DNA from: FEN-1297 sp963843605
GTDB lineage: Bacteria > Bacteroidota > Ignavibacteria > Ignavibacteriales > Ignavibacteriaceae
Reading direction: 5' to 3'
Assembly: GCA_963843605.1 (NCBI GenBank)
Contig: CAWJLA010000004.1
Span: 372,001-436,000, forward strand
DNA length: 64,000 nucleotides
Below are positions 45,499 to 53,162 of the stretch, in pieces. The notes under the pieces are model-generated. The model worked only from the letters and a program-made list of their open reading frames with translations. It had not been told where the DNA came from and searched no databases. Made by a program: the position numbers and the translations under genes. How positions within the stretch are numbered: the first letter of the stretch is position 1; the number at the start of each line of letters is the position of its first letter.

Positions 45499-46623
45499 GT
45501 GACCACAGAGCAAATCATCAGAGCGGTTCCCAAAGTTCTACTTCATGATCATCTCGACGGTGGATTACGCCCTCAGACAATTATAGAACTGGCAAAAGAC
45601 ATCCGGTATAATAAGCTGCCTACCAAAGACCCAGATGAGCTTGCAAAGTGGTTCCACCGAGGGGCAAATAAGGGCAATCTGGTTGAATATCTTCAGGGCT
45701 TTGAACATACCTGCGCAGTAATGCAGACAAAGGAAGCCCTTGAAAGAACGGCTTATGAAATGATGGAAGATATGAAAAACGACGGCGTTGCTTACGTTGA
45801 AACCAGGTTCGCACCCGTATTTCATACTTCGAAAGGTCTTTATCAAGAAGATGTTGTAGCTGCGGTTCTGAACGGACTGGAGAAAGGGCAAAAAGATTTC
45901 GGCGTCGGTTTCGGACTGATACTTTGCGGCATGAGAAATATGAAAAATACGCTGGAAATTGCGGAACTTGCCGTAAATTTCAGGAATATGGGGGTTGTCG
46001 GTTTTGATCTTGCCGGCGAAGAAGGTGGTTATCCTCCCAAAAAACATATCGAGGCATTTCAGTTTATTCAAAGAGCCAATTTTAATATTACAATTCATGC
46101 CGGCGAGGCATTCGGAAAAGAATCAATCTGGCAGGCAATTCAATGGTGCGGCGCTCACAGAATTGGACATGCAACTCATCTCGTTGAAGATTTTATATTG
46201 GACAGAGAAGGCAATGTTGTAGGTTTCGGCGATCTCGGCCAGTATATTCTCGATAAAAGAATTCCGCTGGAAATCTGTCTTCTTAGTAATGTTCACACGG
46301 GCGCCGTTGAAAGTATAGACAAACATCCTTTCGGAATTCTGTTTAAAGAAAAATTCAGGGTTTGCCTTAACACGGACGACAGGCTCATGAGCAATACTAC
46401 CCTGACAAAAGAATTTCTGACCGCAATAGAATATTTTAATCTGACTCTGGAAGATATTGAGAAAATTACAATTAACTCTATGAAGTCTGCGTTTATCTCT
46501 TATAAAGAAAGACTCCATTATATATATGAAGTAATTAAACCGGGCTTTCAGTCTATGAAAGATCAGTTATTATCACTTAAAACTTATACAGGGAAAAATG
46601 AAAAAGTTATTCACAAATTATAA
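45499..46623 (+). CDS. add: Adenosine deaminase
   Basis: 374 residues from a GTG at 45499 with GAGAGG five bases upstream. It hydrolyses adenosine to inosine. Metal and catalytic residues are in the expected order: LLHDHLDGGLRP (HxH near residue 14), IHAGEAFG (His, Glu), RIGHATHL (His) and LNTDDRLMSNTTLTKEF (Asp-Asp). The Asp-His-Leu-Asp-Gly-Gly-Leu variant is typical of one large bacterial subgroup. It is the first gene of the plus-strand island and overlaps the 111-residue hypothetical gene by 26 bases. Antisense open frames within it are shadows. Confidence 0.95.
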   Translation: MTTEQIIRAVPKVLLHDHLDGGLRPQTIIELAKDIRYNKLPTKDPDELAKWFHRGANKGNLVEYLQGFEHTCAVMQTKEALERTAYEMMEDMKNDGVAYVETRFAPVFHTSKGLYQEDVVAAVLNGLEKGQKDFGVGFGLILCGMRNMKNTLEIAELAVNFRNMGVVGFDLAGEEGGYPPKKHIEAFQFIQRANFNITIHAGEAFGKESIWQAIQWCGAHRIGHATHLVEDFILDREGNVVGFGDLGQYILDKRIPLEICLLSNVHTGAVESIDKHPFGILFKEKFRVCLNTDDRLMSNTTLTKEFLTAIEYFNLTLEDIEKITINSMKSAFISYKERLHYIYEVIKPGFQSMKDQLLSLKTYTGKNEKVIHKL

Positions 46624-46933
46624 TTTTGAATTTGATAAAAACGAAAAAAAAATATTAAAAACTTTTTGTAATCAAACCTTAAAACAAATACAGGGAGACA
46701 ATAAGTACTTCTCGGAAATAAAAGCCTTTAATTCAATTCTGGATAAATTAAACAGCGACGCAGAGGTTATTAAACTAACCAAAGATGAAAGAATAAAGTT
46801 AAAACATCAGTTAACCGAAAACGTTAAATATCTTAAGAAGGAAATGGAGAAAAGCTGGTTCCTGAAAAAATGGCTGTACAAATCGATGCATAACCAGTAT
46901 GATAAAATAATTATGACTCATTTTGAAGATTAA
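46598..46933 (+). CDS. Small charged helical protein of unknown function
   Basis: 111 residues, not recognised. Its ATG lies 26 bases before the add stop, after CAGGGAAAA. It is rich in Lys, Glu, Asn and Leu; probable helices are KKILKTFCNQTLKQIQGDN, FNSILDKLNSDAEVIKL and KLKHQLTENVKYLKKEMEKS, and the end is KWLYKSMHNQYDKIIMTHF. There is one cysteine and no signal peptide. The overlap and matching strand suggest it is translated together with add. There is a possible alternative that it is a random open frame, but at 111 codons in an AT-rich region and with regular helices I favour a real gene. Confidence 0.55.
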   Translation: MKKLFTNYNFEFDKNEKKILKTFCNQTLKQIQGDNKYFSEIKAFNSILDKLNSDAEVIKLTKDERIKLKHQLTENVKYLKKEMEKSWFLKKWLYKSMHNQYDKIIMTHFED

Positions 46934-46983
46934 TTAAAATATTTTGCCGGAACCATTTTACAATAATTGATTTATTGCTTATC

Positions 46984-47026
46984 TGTTCAATTGTCAAAAG
47001 CGATTGGACAGCTTAACAGTTGAACA
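46984..47026 (+). repeat. 11-bp inverted repeat in the hutU leader
   Basis: TGTTCAATTGT (46984-46994) can pair with ACAGTTGAACA (47016-47026) with one G-T wobble, giving an 11-bp stem with a 21-base loop. The right arm ends 20 bases before the chosen hutU ATG. It could be an operator or a leader hairpin. There is no T-run directly after it, so it is not a plain terminator of the upstream gene. Confidence 0.4.
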
Positions 47027-47046
47027 ATATAATAATGGGATTAAAA

Positions 47047-48723
47047 ATGATATCAGAAAAAGAAAAAAGCACAATTAAAGCTCCGCACGGCAATAAACTT
47101 TCATGTAAAGGATGGATTCAGGAAGCCGCGATGAGAATGCTGATGAATAATCTTGATCCGGAAGTTGCCGAAAGACCTGCCGATTTGATAGTCTACGGCG
47201 GAAGCGGAAAGGCGGCCCGCAACTGGGAAAGCTACGAGGCTATAATTTCTTCTTTAAAACAACTTCAAGATGATGAGACGCTTCTTGTGCAGTCTGGCAA
47301 ACCGGTTGCAGTTTTCAAAACCCACAAAGATGCACCCCGCGTAATTATTTCAAATGCCATGCTTGTACCGAATTGGGCAAACTGGGATGAATTCAGAAGA
47401 CTGGAGCAACTGGGTTTAACAATGTACGGTCAGATGACCGCAGGCAGCTGGGTTTATATCGGAACACAAGGTATTTTACAGGGAACATATGAAACCTTTG
47501 CCGAATGCGGACGAAAATATTTTTCATCCGAAGACGGAAATTTATCCGGTAAATTCCTATTAACTGCCGGATTGGGAGGAATGGGCGGGGCCCAGCCGCT
47601 GGCTGCAACAATGAACGGCGCTGCATTCCTGGGTATAGATGTCGATAAAAACAGAATACAGAAACGTCTTGATACAGGATATATCGATGTTTTATCGGAA
47701 AATCTTGATGATGCTTTAAAGCTTGTTCTGGATGCAAAAAAAGGAAGAAAAGCGCTTTCCGTAGGACTTGTTGGCAATGCCGGCGAAGTTTTGCCGAAGA
47801 TATTGCAGATGGGTATTAACCCTGATATTCTTACAGATCAGACTTCGGCACACGATGCATTAAATGGCTACGTTCCGATGGGGATGACACTTGAGGATGC
47901 ATTCAAATTACGGCGGGATAACCCCGGCGAATATATTAAACTCGCTAAATCAACCATAGTAAAACACGTTGAAGCGATGCTTGAATTTCAAAAACGGGGC
48001 GCAGTAACTTTTGATTACGGCAATAATATCAGAGGCGAAGCAAAGGCAAACGGCGTTGATAATGCTTTTGATATTCCCGGTTTCGTTCCAGAATTTATAC
48101 GTCCTTTATTTTGCGACGGAAAAGGACCGTTCAGGTGGATTGCCCTTTCGGGAAATCCGGAAGATATCTACGTTACCGACGAGGCGGTTAAAAAAGCTTT
48201 CCCGGAAAATAAATCACTGCATAACTGGATTGATATTGCAAAACAAAAAGTGCATTTTCAGGGACTGCCTTCCAGGATTTGCTGGCTTGGCTACGGAGAA
48301 CGAGCAAAAATGGGAAAGATATTCAACGATTTGGTCGCTTCGGGAAAAGTAAGTGCTCCTATTGTAATCGGACGCGATCATCTGGATTGCGGATCGGTAG
48401 CGTCGCCTTACCGGGAAACTGAAGGAATGAAAGACGGCAGCGATGCTATTGCAGACTGGCCGATACTGAATGCGCTTCTGAATTCAATCGGCGGGGCAAG
48501 CTGGGTATCGGTACATCACGGCGGCGGAGTCGGTATTGGTAATTCAATTCACGCTGGGATGGTTATAGTTGCCGACGGAACAAAGGAAGCCGAAATGCGA
48601 TTGGAAAGAGTATTAACTTATGACCCGGGAATAGGAATTGCCAGGCATGCAGATGCCGGCTACGATCGCGCGGTATTAAATGCAAATAATTGGGGAATAA
48701 AAATCCCTATGTTAAAACAATAG
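47047..48723 (+). CDS. hutU: Urocanate hydratase
   Basis: 558 residues from the ATG at 47047 (MISEKEKSTIKAPHG), which fits the family start best; an ATG at 47035 and a TTG at 47020 are also in frame. It converts urocanate to imidazolone propionate in histidine breakdown, with tightly bound NAD+. Seen: LSCKGWIQEAAMRMLMNNLDPEVAERP, YGGSGKAARNW, the NAD loop TAGLGGMGGAQPLA, DQTSAHD, and the catalytic-cysteine segment HLDCGSVASPYRETE. It is full length. No hutH, hutI or hutG is next to it; the neighbour 12 bases downstream is serA. Confidence 0.96.
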   Translation: MISEKEKSTIKAPHGNKLSCKGWIQEAAMRMLMNNLDPEVAERPADLIVYGGSGKAARNWESYEAIISSLKQLQDDETLLVQSGKPVAVFKTHKDAPRVIISNAMLVPNWANWDEFRRLEQLGLTMYGQMTAGSWVYIGTQGILQGTYETFAECGRKYFSSEDGNLSGKFLLTAGLGGMGGAQPLAATMNGAAFLGIDVDKNRIQKRLDTGYIDVLSENLDDALKLVLDAKKGRKALSVGLVGNAGEVLPKILQMGINPDILTDQTSAHDALNGYVPMGMTLEDAFKLRRDNPGEYIKLAKSTIVKHVEAMLEFQKRGAVTFDYGNNIRGEAKANGVDNAFDIPGFVPEFIRPLFCDGKGPFRWIALSGNPEDIYVTDEAVKKAFPENKSLHNWIDIAKQKVHFQGLPSRICWLGYGERAKMGKIFNDLVASGKVSAPIVIGRDHLDCGSVASPYRETEGMKDGSDAIADWPILNALLNSIGGASWVSVHHGGGVGIGNSIHAGMVIVADGTKEAEMRLERVLTYDPGIGIARHADAGYDRAVLNANNWGIKIPMLKQ

Positions 48724-48735
48724 AAGGGTGATGAT

Positions 48736-49926
48736 ATGAAAGTAAAAGTATTAATAGCCGATAAGTTTCCTGAAAAGTATATAAATCAACTAAAGGAAAT
48801 GGATCTGGAGGTTATTTACTCCCCGAAACTGGGAGAGAATGATCTCCCCGAAGCTGCAAGCACAACCGATATACTTGTAGTACGCTCAACTATAGTAAAT
48901 GCCGAGACTATTAATTCAAGTAAAAATTTAAATCTGATTATAAGAGCTGGCTCGGGTGTAAATAATATTGATATATCGGCGGCAAATCGTAAAGGTATAT
49001 ATGTAGCCAACTGTCCTGGTATGAATGCAATTGCCGTAGCGGAACTAGCTATGGGATTAATGCTTTCTTTAGACCGCCGTATCCCGGACAACGTAATTGA
49101 TTTCAGAAACGGTAAATGGAATAAAGGTGAATATTCCAAAGCCGAGGGATTGTTGGGCAAAACTCTCGGAATTATAGGTGTGGGCAATATAGGTAAAGAA
49201 GTTGCCAAAAGAGCCCTTGCTTTCGGAATGAATGTTTACGGAAAAGATATTTCCAGAATAGAAGGTGTATCCATAAAAGATTTTTCCGAAATGAACCAGC
49301 TTTTACCTCTTTGCGATGTTGTTACTATTCATCTTCCTTCCACTCCGCAGACGAAGGGTTTATTCAATAAAGAGATGTTCAGTTACATGAAACCCAATAC
49401 TCTGCTTATCAATACTGCCAGGGCAGACATAATTGATCAGGATGCCATGGTTGAAGCCGTACAGACGAAAAATATAAGAGTCGCTCTCGACGTAATTAAA
49501 AATGAACCTGAACAGAAAACAGGAGAAGTTAAGAATCCGCTGCAGTCGCTAAATAATGTTTACGTTACGCATCATATAGGAGCATCCACGGAGCAGGCTC
49601 AGAGCGCGGTGGCAGAAGAAACCGTAAGAATAATTAAGGATTTTATAGACAGCGGTGTTATTGCGCATTGGGTAAACAGAGCAAAAATATCTGATTCCAG
49701 ATATCAGCTTGTAATTAAACACTACGACAAACCGGGTGTACTTGCTTCCATTATGAATGTTATAAGAGAAAACGATATTAATATTGAAGAGATTGAAAAT
49801 ATTATATTCGACGGCGGAGTTGTTGCTTGCTGTACGATGAAATTAAAACGTCCTGTTTCTACGGAGATGATTAAATTAATGCAGGAAAATCCTAATATTA
49901 TGAGTGTTTCTCACGTAGCAATTTAA
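48736..49926 (+). CDS. serA: D-3-phosphoglycerate dehydrogenase
   Basis: 396 residues, with GAAGGG before the ATG. First step of phosphorylated serine biosynthesis. The catalytic domain has LIIRAGSGVNNIDI; the Rossmann domain has TLGIIGVGNIGKEVAKRA; the catalytic trio is Arg in INTARADIIDQ, Glu in VIKNEPEQK and His in VTHHIGASTEQAQSAV. An ACT domain occupies about 325-396 (YQLVIKHYDKPGVLASIMNVIRENDINIEE), a possible serine-sensing site. It forms an operon-like pair with hutU and is closed by a palindromic hairpin. Confidence 0.93.
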   Translation: MKVKVLIADKFPEKYINQLKEMDLEVIYSPKLGENDLPEAASTTDILVVRSTIVNAETINSSKNLNLIIRAGSGVNNIDISAANRKGIYVANCPGMNAIAVAELAMGLMLSLDRRIPDNVIDFRNGKWNKGEYSKAEGLLGKTLGIIGVGNIGKEVAKRALAFGMNVYGKDISRIEGVSIKDFSEMNQLLPLCDVVTIHLPSTPQTKGLFNKEMFSYMKPNTLLINTARADIIDQDAMVEAVQTKNIRVALDVIKNEPEQKTGEVKNPLQSLNNVYVTHHIGASTEQAQSAVAEETVRIIKDFIDSGVIAHWVNRAKISDSRYQLVIKHYDKPGVLASIMNVIRENDINIEEIENIIFDGGVVACCTMKLKRPVSTEMIKLMQENPNIMSVSHVAI

Positions 49927-49934
49927 AGTTGAGA

Positions 49935-49957
49935 GGTGCGGGAAAATTTCCCGCACC
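49935..49957. terminator. Palindromic terminator between convergent genes
   Basis: GGTGCGGGAAA and TTTCCCGCACC mirror each other around one central base, giving a 9-bp GC-rich stem. It sits 8 bases after the serA stop and 4 bases before the stop of the converging MqnA-like gene, so it can serve both strands. There is no long T-run on either side. Confidence 0.7.
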
Positions 49958-49960
49958 CGC

Positions 49961-50719
49961 CTATACAAATTTCACTTCCACAATATCGTTAATTATACCG
50001 TGATAGTATGGCAGTCTTGTTATCTGCTCTATAGCTTCCACATCCTGTTCGTCAAAATCAATAATGAAAGAAGAAATATTGTCGGTCAGATATATACTGC
50101 CGCTTTCCGATAATTTTTCGTTTTTTAAATTTGCCTCTAAATTATCGTAAACTTTACTTCCGACACCGGCCAGTTCCGAATTAACTCTTTCCAATAATGA
50201 TTTATCAGTTGAAGCAAGTAGGTAATTTACATAAGGAAGATTTAATGCCTCAACCATTTCTTCGGCAAAGCTTATTCCTGTGGAATATGCATCATCGTGG
50301 AAATTTTTATCGCCAACCATCAGGATATTATTTGTCTGCATACCTGCGATATTCTGAAGAACACCTATTTCAATTTCCGTATTATACATTTCTTTAAATA
50401 AGATTTTACACAGTATTGCCTCAACCGCCGATACGTCGCCTGTAAGGTCAATTCTTGTTATGTCTTTTTGCTCGGAAGCGAAATAAAGATATGAATTGCA
50501 TAAAGCGCCTTCGAAAGAAATGCCGAATGATTTGGAGACGTAAAGATCTTTGTTTTTTATCAGATCGATTGTAGGAATAAGTGCTGCGGAATCCGCCGTA
50601 CTTAGCAAATTCTTTGTAAGCAGCGAAGAAGGCTGATATACGGCAGAAGATTTAAGCGCGTCCGGAAGATTACTGGCAATCAGTCTGCCGAAAATATTAT
50701 TTGGGAAAAAAAGATTCAT
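49961..50719 (-). CDS. MqnA-like periplasmic-binding-fold protein
   Basis: 252 residues from an ATG at 50717-50719 (MNLFFPNNIFGRLIASNLPD). It is weakly like the MqnA/MqnD menaquinone-biosynthesis family: SADSAALIPTIDLIKNKDLYVSKSFGISFEGALCNSYLYF parallels the DIGLIP...GPVRSVLLFS region of MqnA, followed by EAILCKILFKEMYNTEIE. Chorismate-dehydratase function is not claimed because key residues were not checked. No signal peptide is seen, so a cytosolic place is likely. It follows the rplS terminator and converges on serA. Confidence 0.55.
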   Translation of the reverse strand: MNLFFPNNIFGRLIASNLPDALKSSAVYQPSSLLTKNLLSTADSAALIPTIDLIKNKDLYVSKSFGISFEGALCNSYLYFASEQKDITRIDLTGDVSAVEAILCKILFKEMYNTEIEIGVLQNIAGMQTNNILMVGDKNFHDDAYSTGISFAEEMVEALNLPYVNYLLASTDKSLLERVNSELAGVGSKVYDNLEANLKNEKLSESGSIYLTDNISSFIIDFDEQDVEAIEQITRLPYYHGIINDIVEVKFV

Positions 50720-50730
50720 ATGCAAAAAAG

Positions 50731-50763
50731 TAAAAAAGAAGGGCACAAATAAATTTATGCCCT
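50731..50763 (-). terminator. Rho-independent terminator after rplS
   Basis: On the minus strand AGGGCATAAAT pairs with ATTTGTGCCCT (50740-50763; one T-G pair), followed by TTCTTTTTTA (50731-50739). It lies 31 bases beyond the rplS stop and just before the start of the MqnA-like gene. This is the best-formed terminator in the window. Confidence 0.75.
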
Positions 50764-50793
50764 GCAGATATAAAAGGTATATTTACCGGATAA

Positions 50794-51135
50794 TTAATTT
50801 TTAGTTTTAATCCTGGCTGCTTTACCCGAAAGATTGCGCAGATAGTAGAGCTTGGCTCTTCTAACATTACCCTCTTTCAGCAGTTCGATTTTAGCAATTT
50901 TGGGAGAATAAAACGGAAATATTCTTTCCACACCTACGCCGCTTGAAACTTTTCTTACGGTAAATGTTTTGGTCAAACCGTTGCCTCTAATGTTAATTAC
51001 ATCGCCTTCAAAGGGCTGTATTCTCTCTTTATCTCCCTCGATAACTCTTACATGCACTCTAATGTGGTCACCGGGATTAAAGCTCTGGATATCGGTTTTC
51101 ACCTGATCCGGTAATATGTTATTTAAGTTAATCAT
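50794..51135 (-). CDS. rplS: 50S ribosomal protein L19
   Basis: 113 residues, typical length. Conserved L19 blocks: FNPGDHIRVHVRVIEGDKERIQ, FEGDVINIRGNGLTKTFTVRK, GVGVERIFPFYSPKIAKIEL, and RRAKLYYLRNLSGKAARI. L19 sits at the 30S-50S interface. It is the last gene of the conserved order ffh, rpsP, khpA, rimM, trmD, rplS, starts 3 bases after trmD ends, and is followed by a terminator. Confidence 0.97.
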   Translation of the reverse strand: MINLNNILPDQVKTDIQSFNPGDHIRVHVRVIEGDKERIQPFEGDVINIRGNGLTKTFTVRKVSSGVGVERIFPFYSPKIAKIELLKEGNVRRAKLYYLRNLSGKAARIKTKN

Positions 51136-51138
51136 TGT

Positions 51139-51825
51139 TTACTCCGCTAGATTATTATAATTTCTCCATTTGGCAGTCAATATATCCGACTGCTCTTTTT
51201 TCCATTTTTTAATTTCCTTTTCGTTGCCCGATAATAAGATATCCGGCACCTTCATTCCTTTATATTCGGCCGGCCGTGTATAAAACGGGGCCTCGATTCT
51301 TTCTCCGTCCTGAAAGGAATCATCCAGGGCAGATTCGCTGTCATTTAAAACTCCAGGTATAAGTCTTATAACAGCATCTACAAAGACAAGAGCAGGAAGC
51401 TCACCTCCGGTTAAGACAAAATTTCCGATAGACAGTTCATCTGTCGCAAATTTTTCCCTAACACGGTCGTCTATTTCCTTATAATGTCCGGTAACAAAAA
51501 GGATATTTTCCGCAAGCGAAAGCTTATTCGCAATTTTCTGATTAAAGATTTTTCCCTTCGGAGTAGTAAAAATTACGTGGTCGTAATTTCTTTCACCCTG
51601 AAGCTTTTCAATACACTCAAAGAACGGTTCGGGCTTTAAAACCATGCCTGCGCCCCCGCCGAAAGGTTTATCGTCAATTTGTTTATGCTTGTTGAAGGCA
51701 TAATCGCGCAGGTTGTGAATTATAATTTCAACTTTTCCCTTATTCTGTGCTCTCTTAATTATACTGGTGTTAAGAGGACTCTCTAAAAGGTCCGGAACAG
51801 CGGAAATTATATCAATCCTCATCAT
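51139..51825 (-). CDS. trmD: tRNA (guanine37-N1)-methyltransferase
   Basis: 228 residues. SPOUT-class enzyme that makes m1G37 and prevents frameshifting at Pro, Leu and Arg codons. Seen: RIDIISAVPDLLESPLNTSII, KPFGGGAGMVLKPEPFF, LFVTGHYKEIDDRV, and the trefoil-knot cofactor site LSIGNFVLTGGELPALVFVDAVIRLIPGVL. EAPFYTRPAEYKGMKVPDILLSGN follows. The TTG-free start at 51825 (MMRID) leaves the adjacent Met as an alternative. It overlaps rimM by 14 bases, as in many genomes. Confidence 0.97.
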   Translation of the reverse strand: MMRIDIISAVPDLLESPLNTSIIKRAQNKGKVEIIIHNLRDYAFNKHKQIDDKPFGGGAGMVLKPEPFFECIEKLQGERNYDHVIFTTPKGKIFNQKIANKLSLAENILFVTGHYKEIDDRVREKFATDELSIGNFVLTGGELPALVFVDAVIRLIPGVLNDSESALDDSFQDGERIEAPFYTRPAEYKGMKVPDILLSGNEKEIKKWKKEQSDILTAKWRNYNNLAE

Positions 51826-52327
51826 CTTCGTAAAAACTTTCTCCCGGCTTTAAAATCAAAATTTTCTTCTCCGCATTAAAATTTTCAATGAATTCTTTAA
51901 CTGCGGGAATTAAAATTTCTTTTCCGAAGCTGTCAATAACATAGACATCATTCGCCGGAGAAACGAGAACATCTTTGATAATCCCGAATTCTTTACCATT
52001 TCTCAGAACTCTGCTGCCTAAAAGATCATGTATGAAATAATGATCTTCAGGCAGCGTAACGACATTTTCACTATCCACGAAAATTTCTTTACCCAACAAT
52101 ATTTCCGATTCTTCGCCGGAATTAAAATTTTTGAACTTAATTAAAAATGTATTCTTTTTCTTTTTTACATTTTCTACGAAAAATTCTTTTTTTTCGTCAA
52201 AGAAATCGATATATACTTTCGAAAGCTCAAAAAACCTTTCCGGGAAATCCGAAAAAGACGCTATTCTAACATAACCGTCATTTCCGGATAAGGAAACAAT
52301 TTTAGCAATTAGAAAATAATCGTTCAC
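51812..52327 (-). CDS. rimM: Ribosome maturation factor RimM
   Basis: 171 residues. Binds S19 and helps 30S head assembly. N-terminal RimM barrel: YFLIAKIVSLSGNDGYVRIASFSDFPERF. C-terminal PRC-barrel: HYFIHDLLGSRVLRNGKEFGIIKDVLVSPANDVYVID, FGKEILIPAVKEFI. The N-terminal domain is somewhat divergent (family: GxxHGLxGE), here SLSGNDGY. Order and 14-base overlap with trmD fit the conserved cluster. A 22-base gap separates it from khpA. Confidence 0.92.
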   Translation of the reverse strand: MNDYFLIAKIVSLSGNDGYVRIASFSDFPERFFELSKVYIDFFDEKKEFFVENVKKKKNTFLIKFKNFNSGEESEILLGKEIFVDSENVVTLPEDHYFIHDLLGSRVLRNGKEFGIIKDVLVSPANDVYVIDSFGKEILIPAVKEFIENFNAEKKILILKPGESFYEDDED

Positions 52328-52349
52328 TTAATGATGAGGGTATAAACCC

Positions 52350-52583
52350 TTAATCCAATATTTCTAAAATAGCTCTCTTCCCTTCTTTAGCGGCTATTGC
52401 CGTTAAAAGAGTACGCATTGCCTGTGCAGTTTTGCCCTGTTTGCCGATCACTTTACCGACATCATCGGCCTGTACCTTGAGAGAAAGAACAACTTTGTTT
52501 TCCTCAGGATTTTTTTCTTCGATAACAACACTATCCGGATTATCCACCAAGTGTTTTGCGATGAATTCAATGAATTCTTTCAT
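52350..52583 (-). CDS. khpA: KH-domain RNA-binding protein KhpA
   Basis: 77 residues from the ATG at 52581-52583 (MKEFIEFIAKHLVDNPDSVV), 9 bases after AGGAGG. A single KH domain with the GxxG loop in VGKVIGKQGKTAQAMRTLLTAI. The protein is about the size of KhpA, which pairs with KhpB/Jag and is widespread between rpsP and rimM. A longer start at 52610 lacks a ribosome-binding site. Role in RNA metabolism and cell-size control is known in Gram-positives; here it is inferred from position. Confidence 0.92.
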   Translation of the reverse strand: MKEFIEFIAKHLVDNPDSVVIEEKNPEENKVVLSLKVQADDVGKVIGKQGKTAQAMRTLLTAIAAKEGKRAILEILD

Positions 52584-52664
52584 AGAAAGAAGCCTCCTAT
52601 TTTGCAGCACGGGAGCTTTTAGAAATAATGCACAGTAGAACTACTCTCCTAAGAGCGAGAACTC

Positions 52665-53129
52665 TTATTGAGTTTCATTCGTATCAGAAGCAGCGCCCTT
52701 TACTTCTGCTGTACTTTCTTCAATATTTTCAACTTCCTTTTCGCTGGCCTTTTCTTGAGAAACGACTTCATCCTTTGTTTTCTTCTTCGATCCGCTCTTA
52801 ACCTTTACTTCACGTAGTTTCTGCCATTTTTCAATTTCTTCCTGAATTTTTTCTTCGGGCAGACCTTTGCTGGCTAATTCCTTTTTTAATATTATCCCCG
52901 ATTGACTTAATAGGCTTTTAACCGTATCGGTAGGCTGAGCGCCTACATTGAGCCAATACAATGCTCTATCTTCTTTTATGTCGATAGTATGAGGATTTGT
53001 CAACGGATTGTATAATCCGATCGCTTCAAGAAATTTTCCGTCTCTTGGAGCCCGAGAATCAGCAGCAACAACCTTGTATATAGGTTGTTTCTTCTTACCC
53101 ATTCTTCTTAGTCTTAACTTAACTGCCAA
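52665..53129 (-). CDS. rpsP: 30S ribosomal protein S16, long C-terminal tail
   Basis: 154 residues; the first 80 or so are the normal S16: AVKLRLRRMGKKKQPIYKVVAADSRAPRDGKFLEAIGLYNPLTN and VGAQPTDTVKSLLSQSGI. The remaining residues form a charged extension, first basic (VKVKSGSKKKTKDE), then acidic (SEKEVENIEESTAEVKGAASD). Similar tails occur in Bacteroidota S16. It is within the conserved SRP/translation cluster, 33 bases after ffh. Confidence 0.95.
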   Translation of the reverse strand: MAVKLRLRRMGKKKQPIYKVVAADSRAPRDGKFLEAIGLYNPLTNPHTIDIKEDRALYWLNVGAQPTDTVKSLLSQSGIILKKELASKGLPEEKIQEEIEKWQKLREVKVKSGSKKKTKDEVVSQEKASEKEVENIEESTAEVKGAASDTNETQ

Positions 53130-53162
53130 GTTTTTTGAACCTCCAGATATTATTCACTATTT

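Noticed and set aside
45565..46098. 177-codon minus-strand open frame inside adenosine deaminase
   Set aside because: Shadow of a strongly conserved gene on the plus strand; no recognisable domain.
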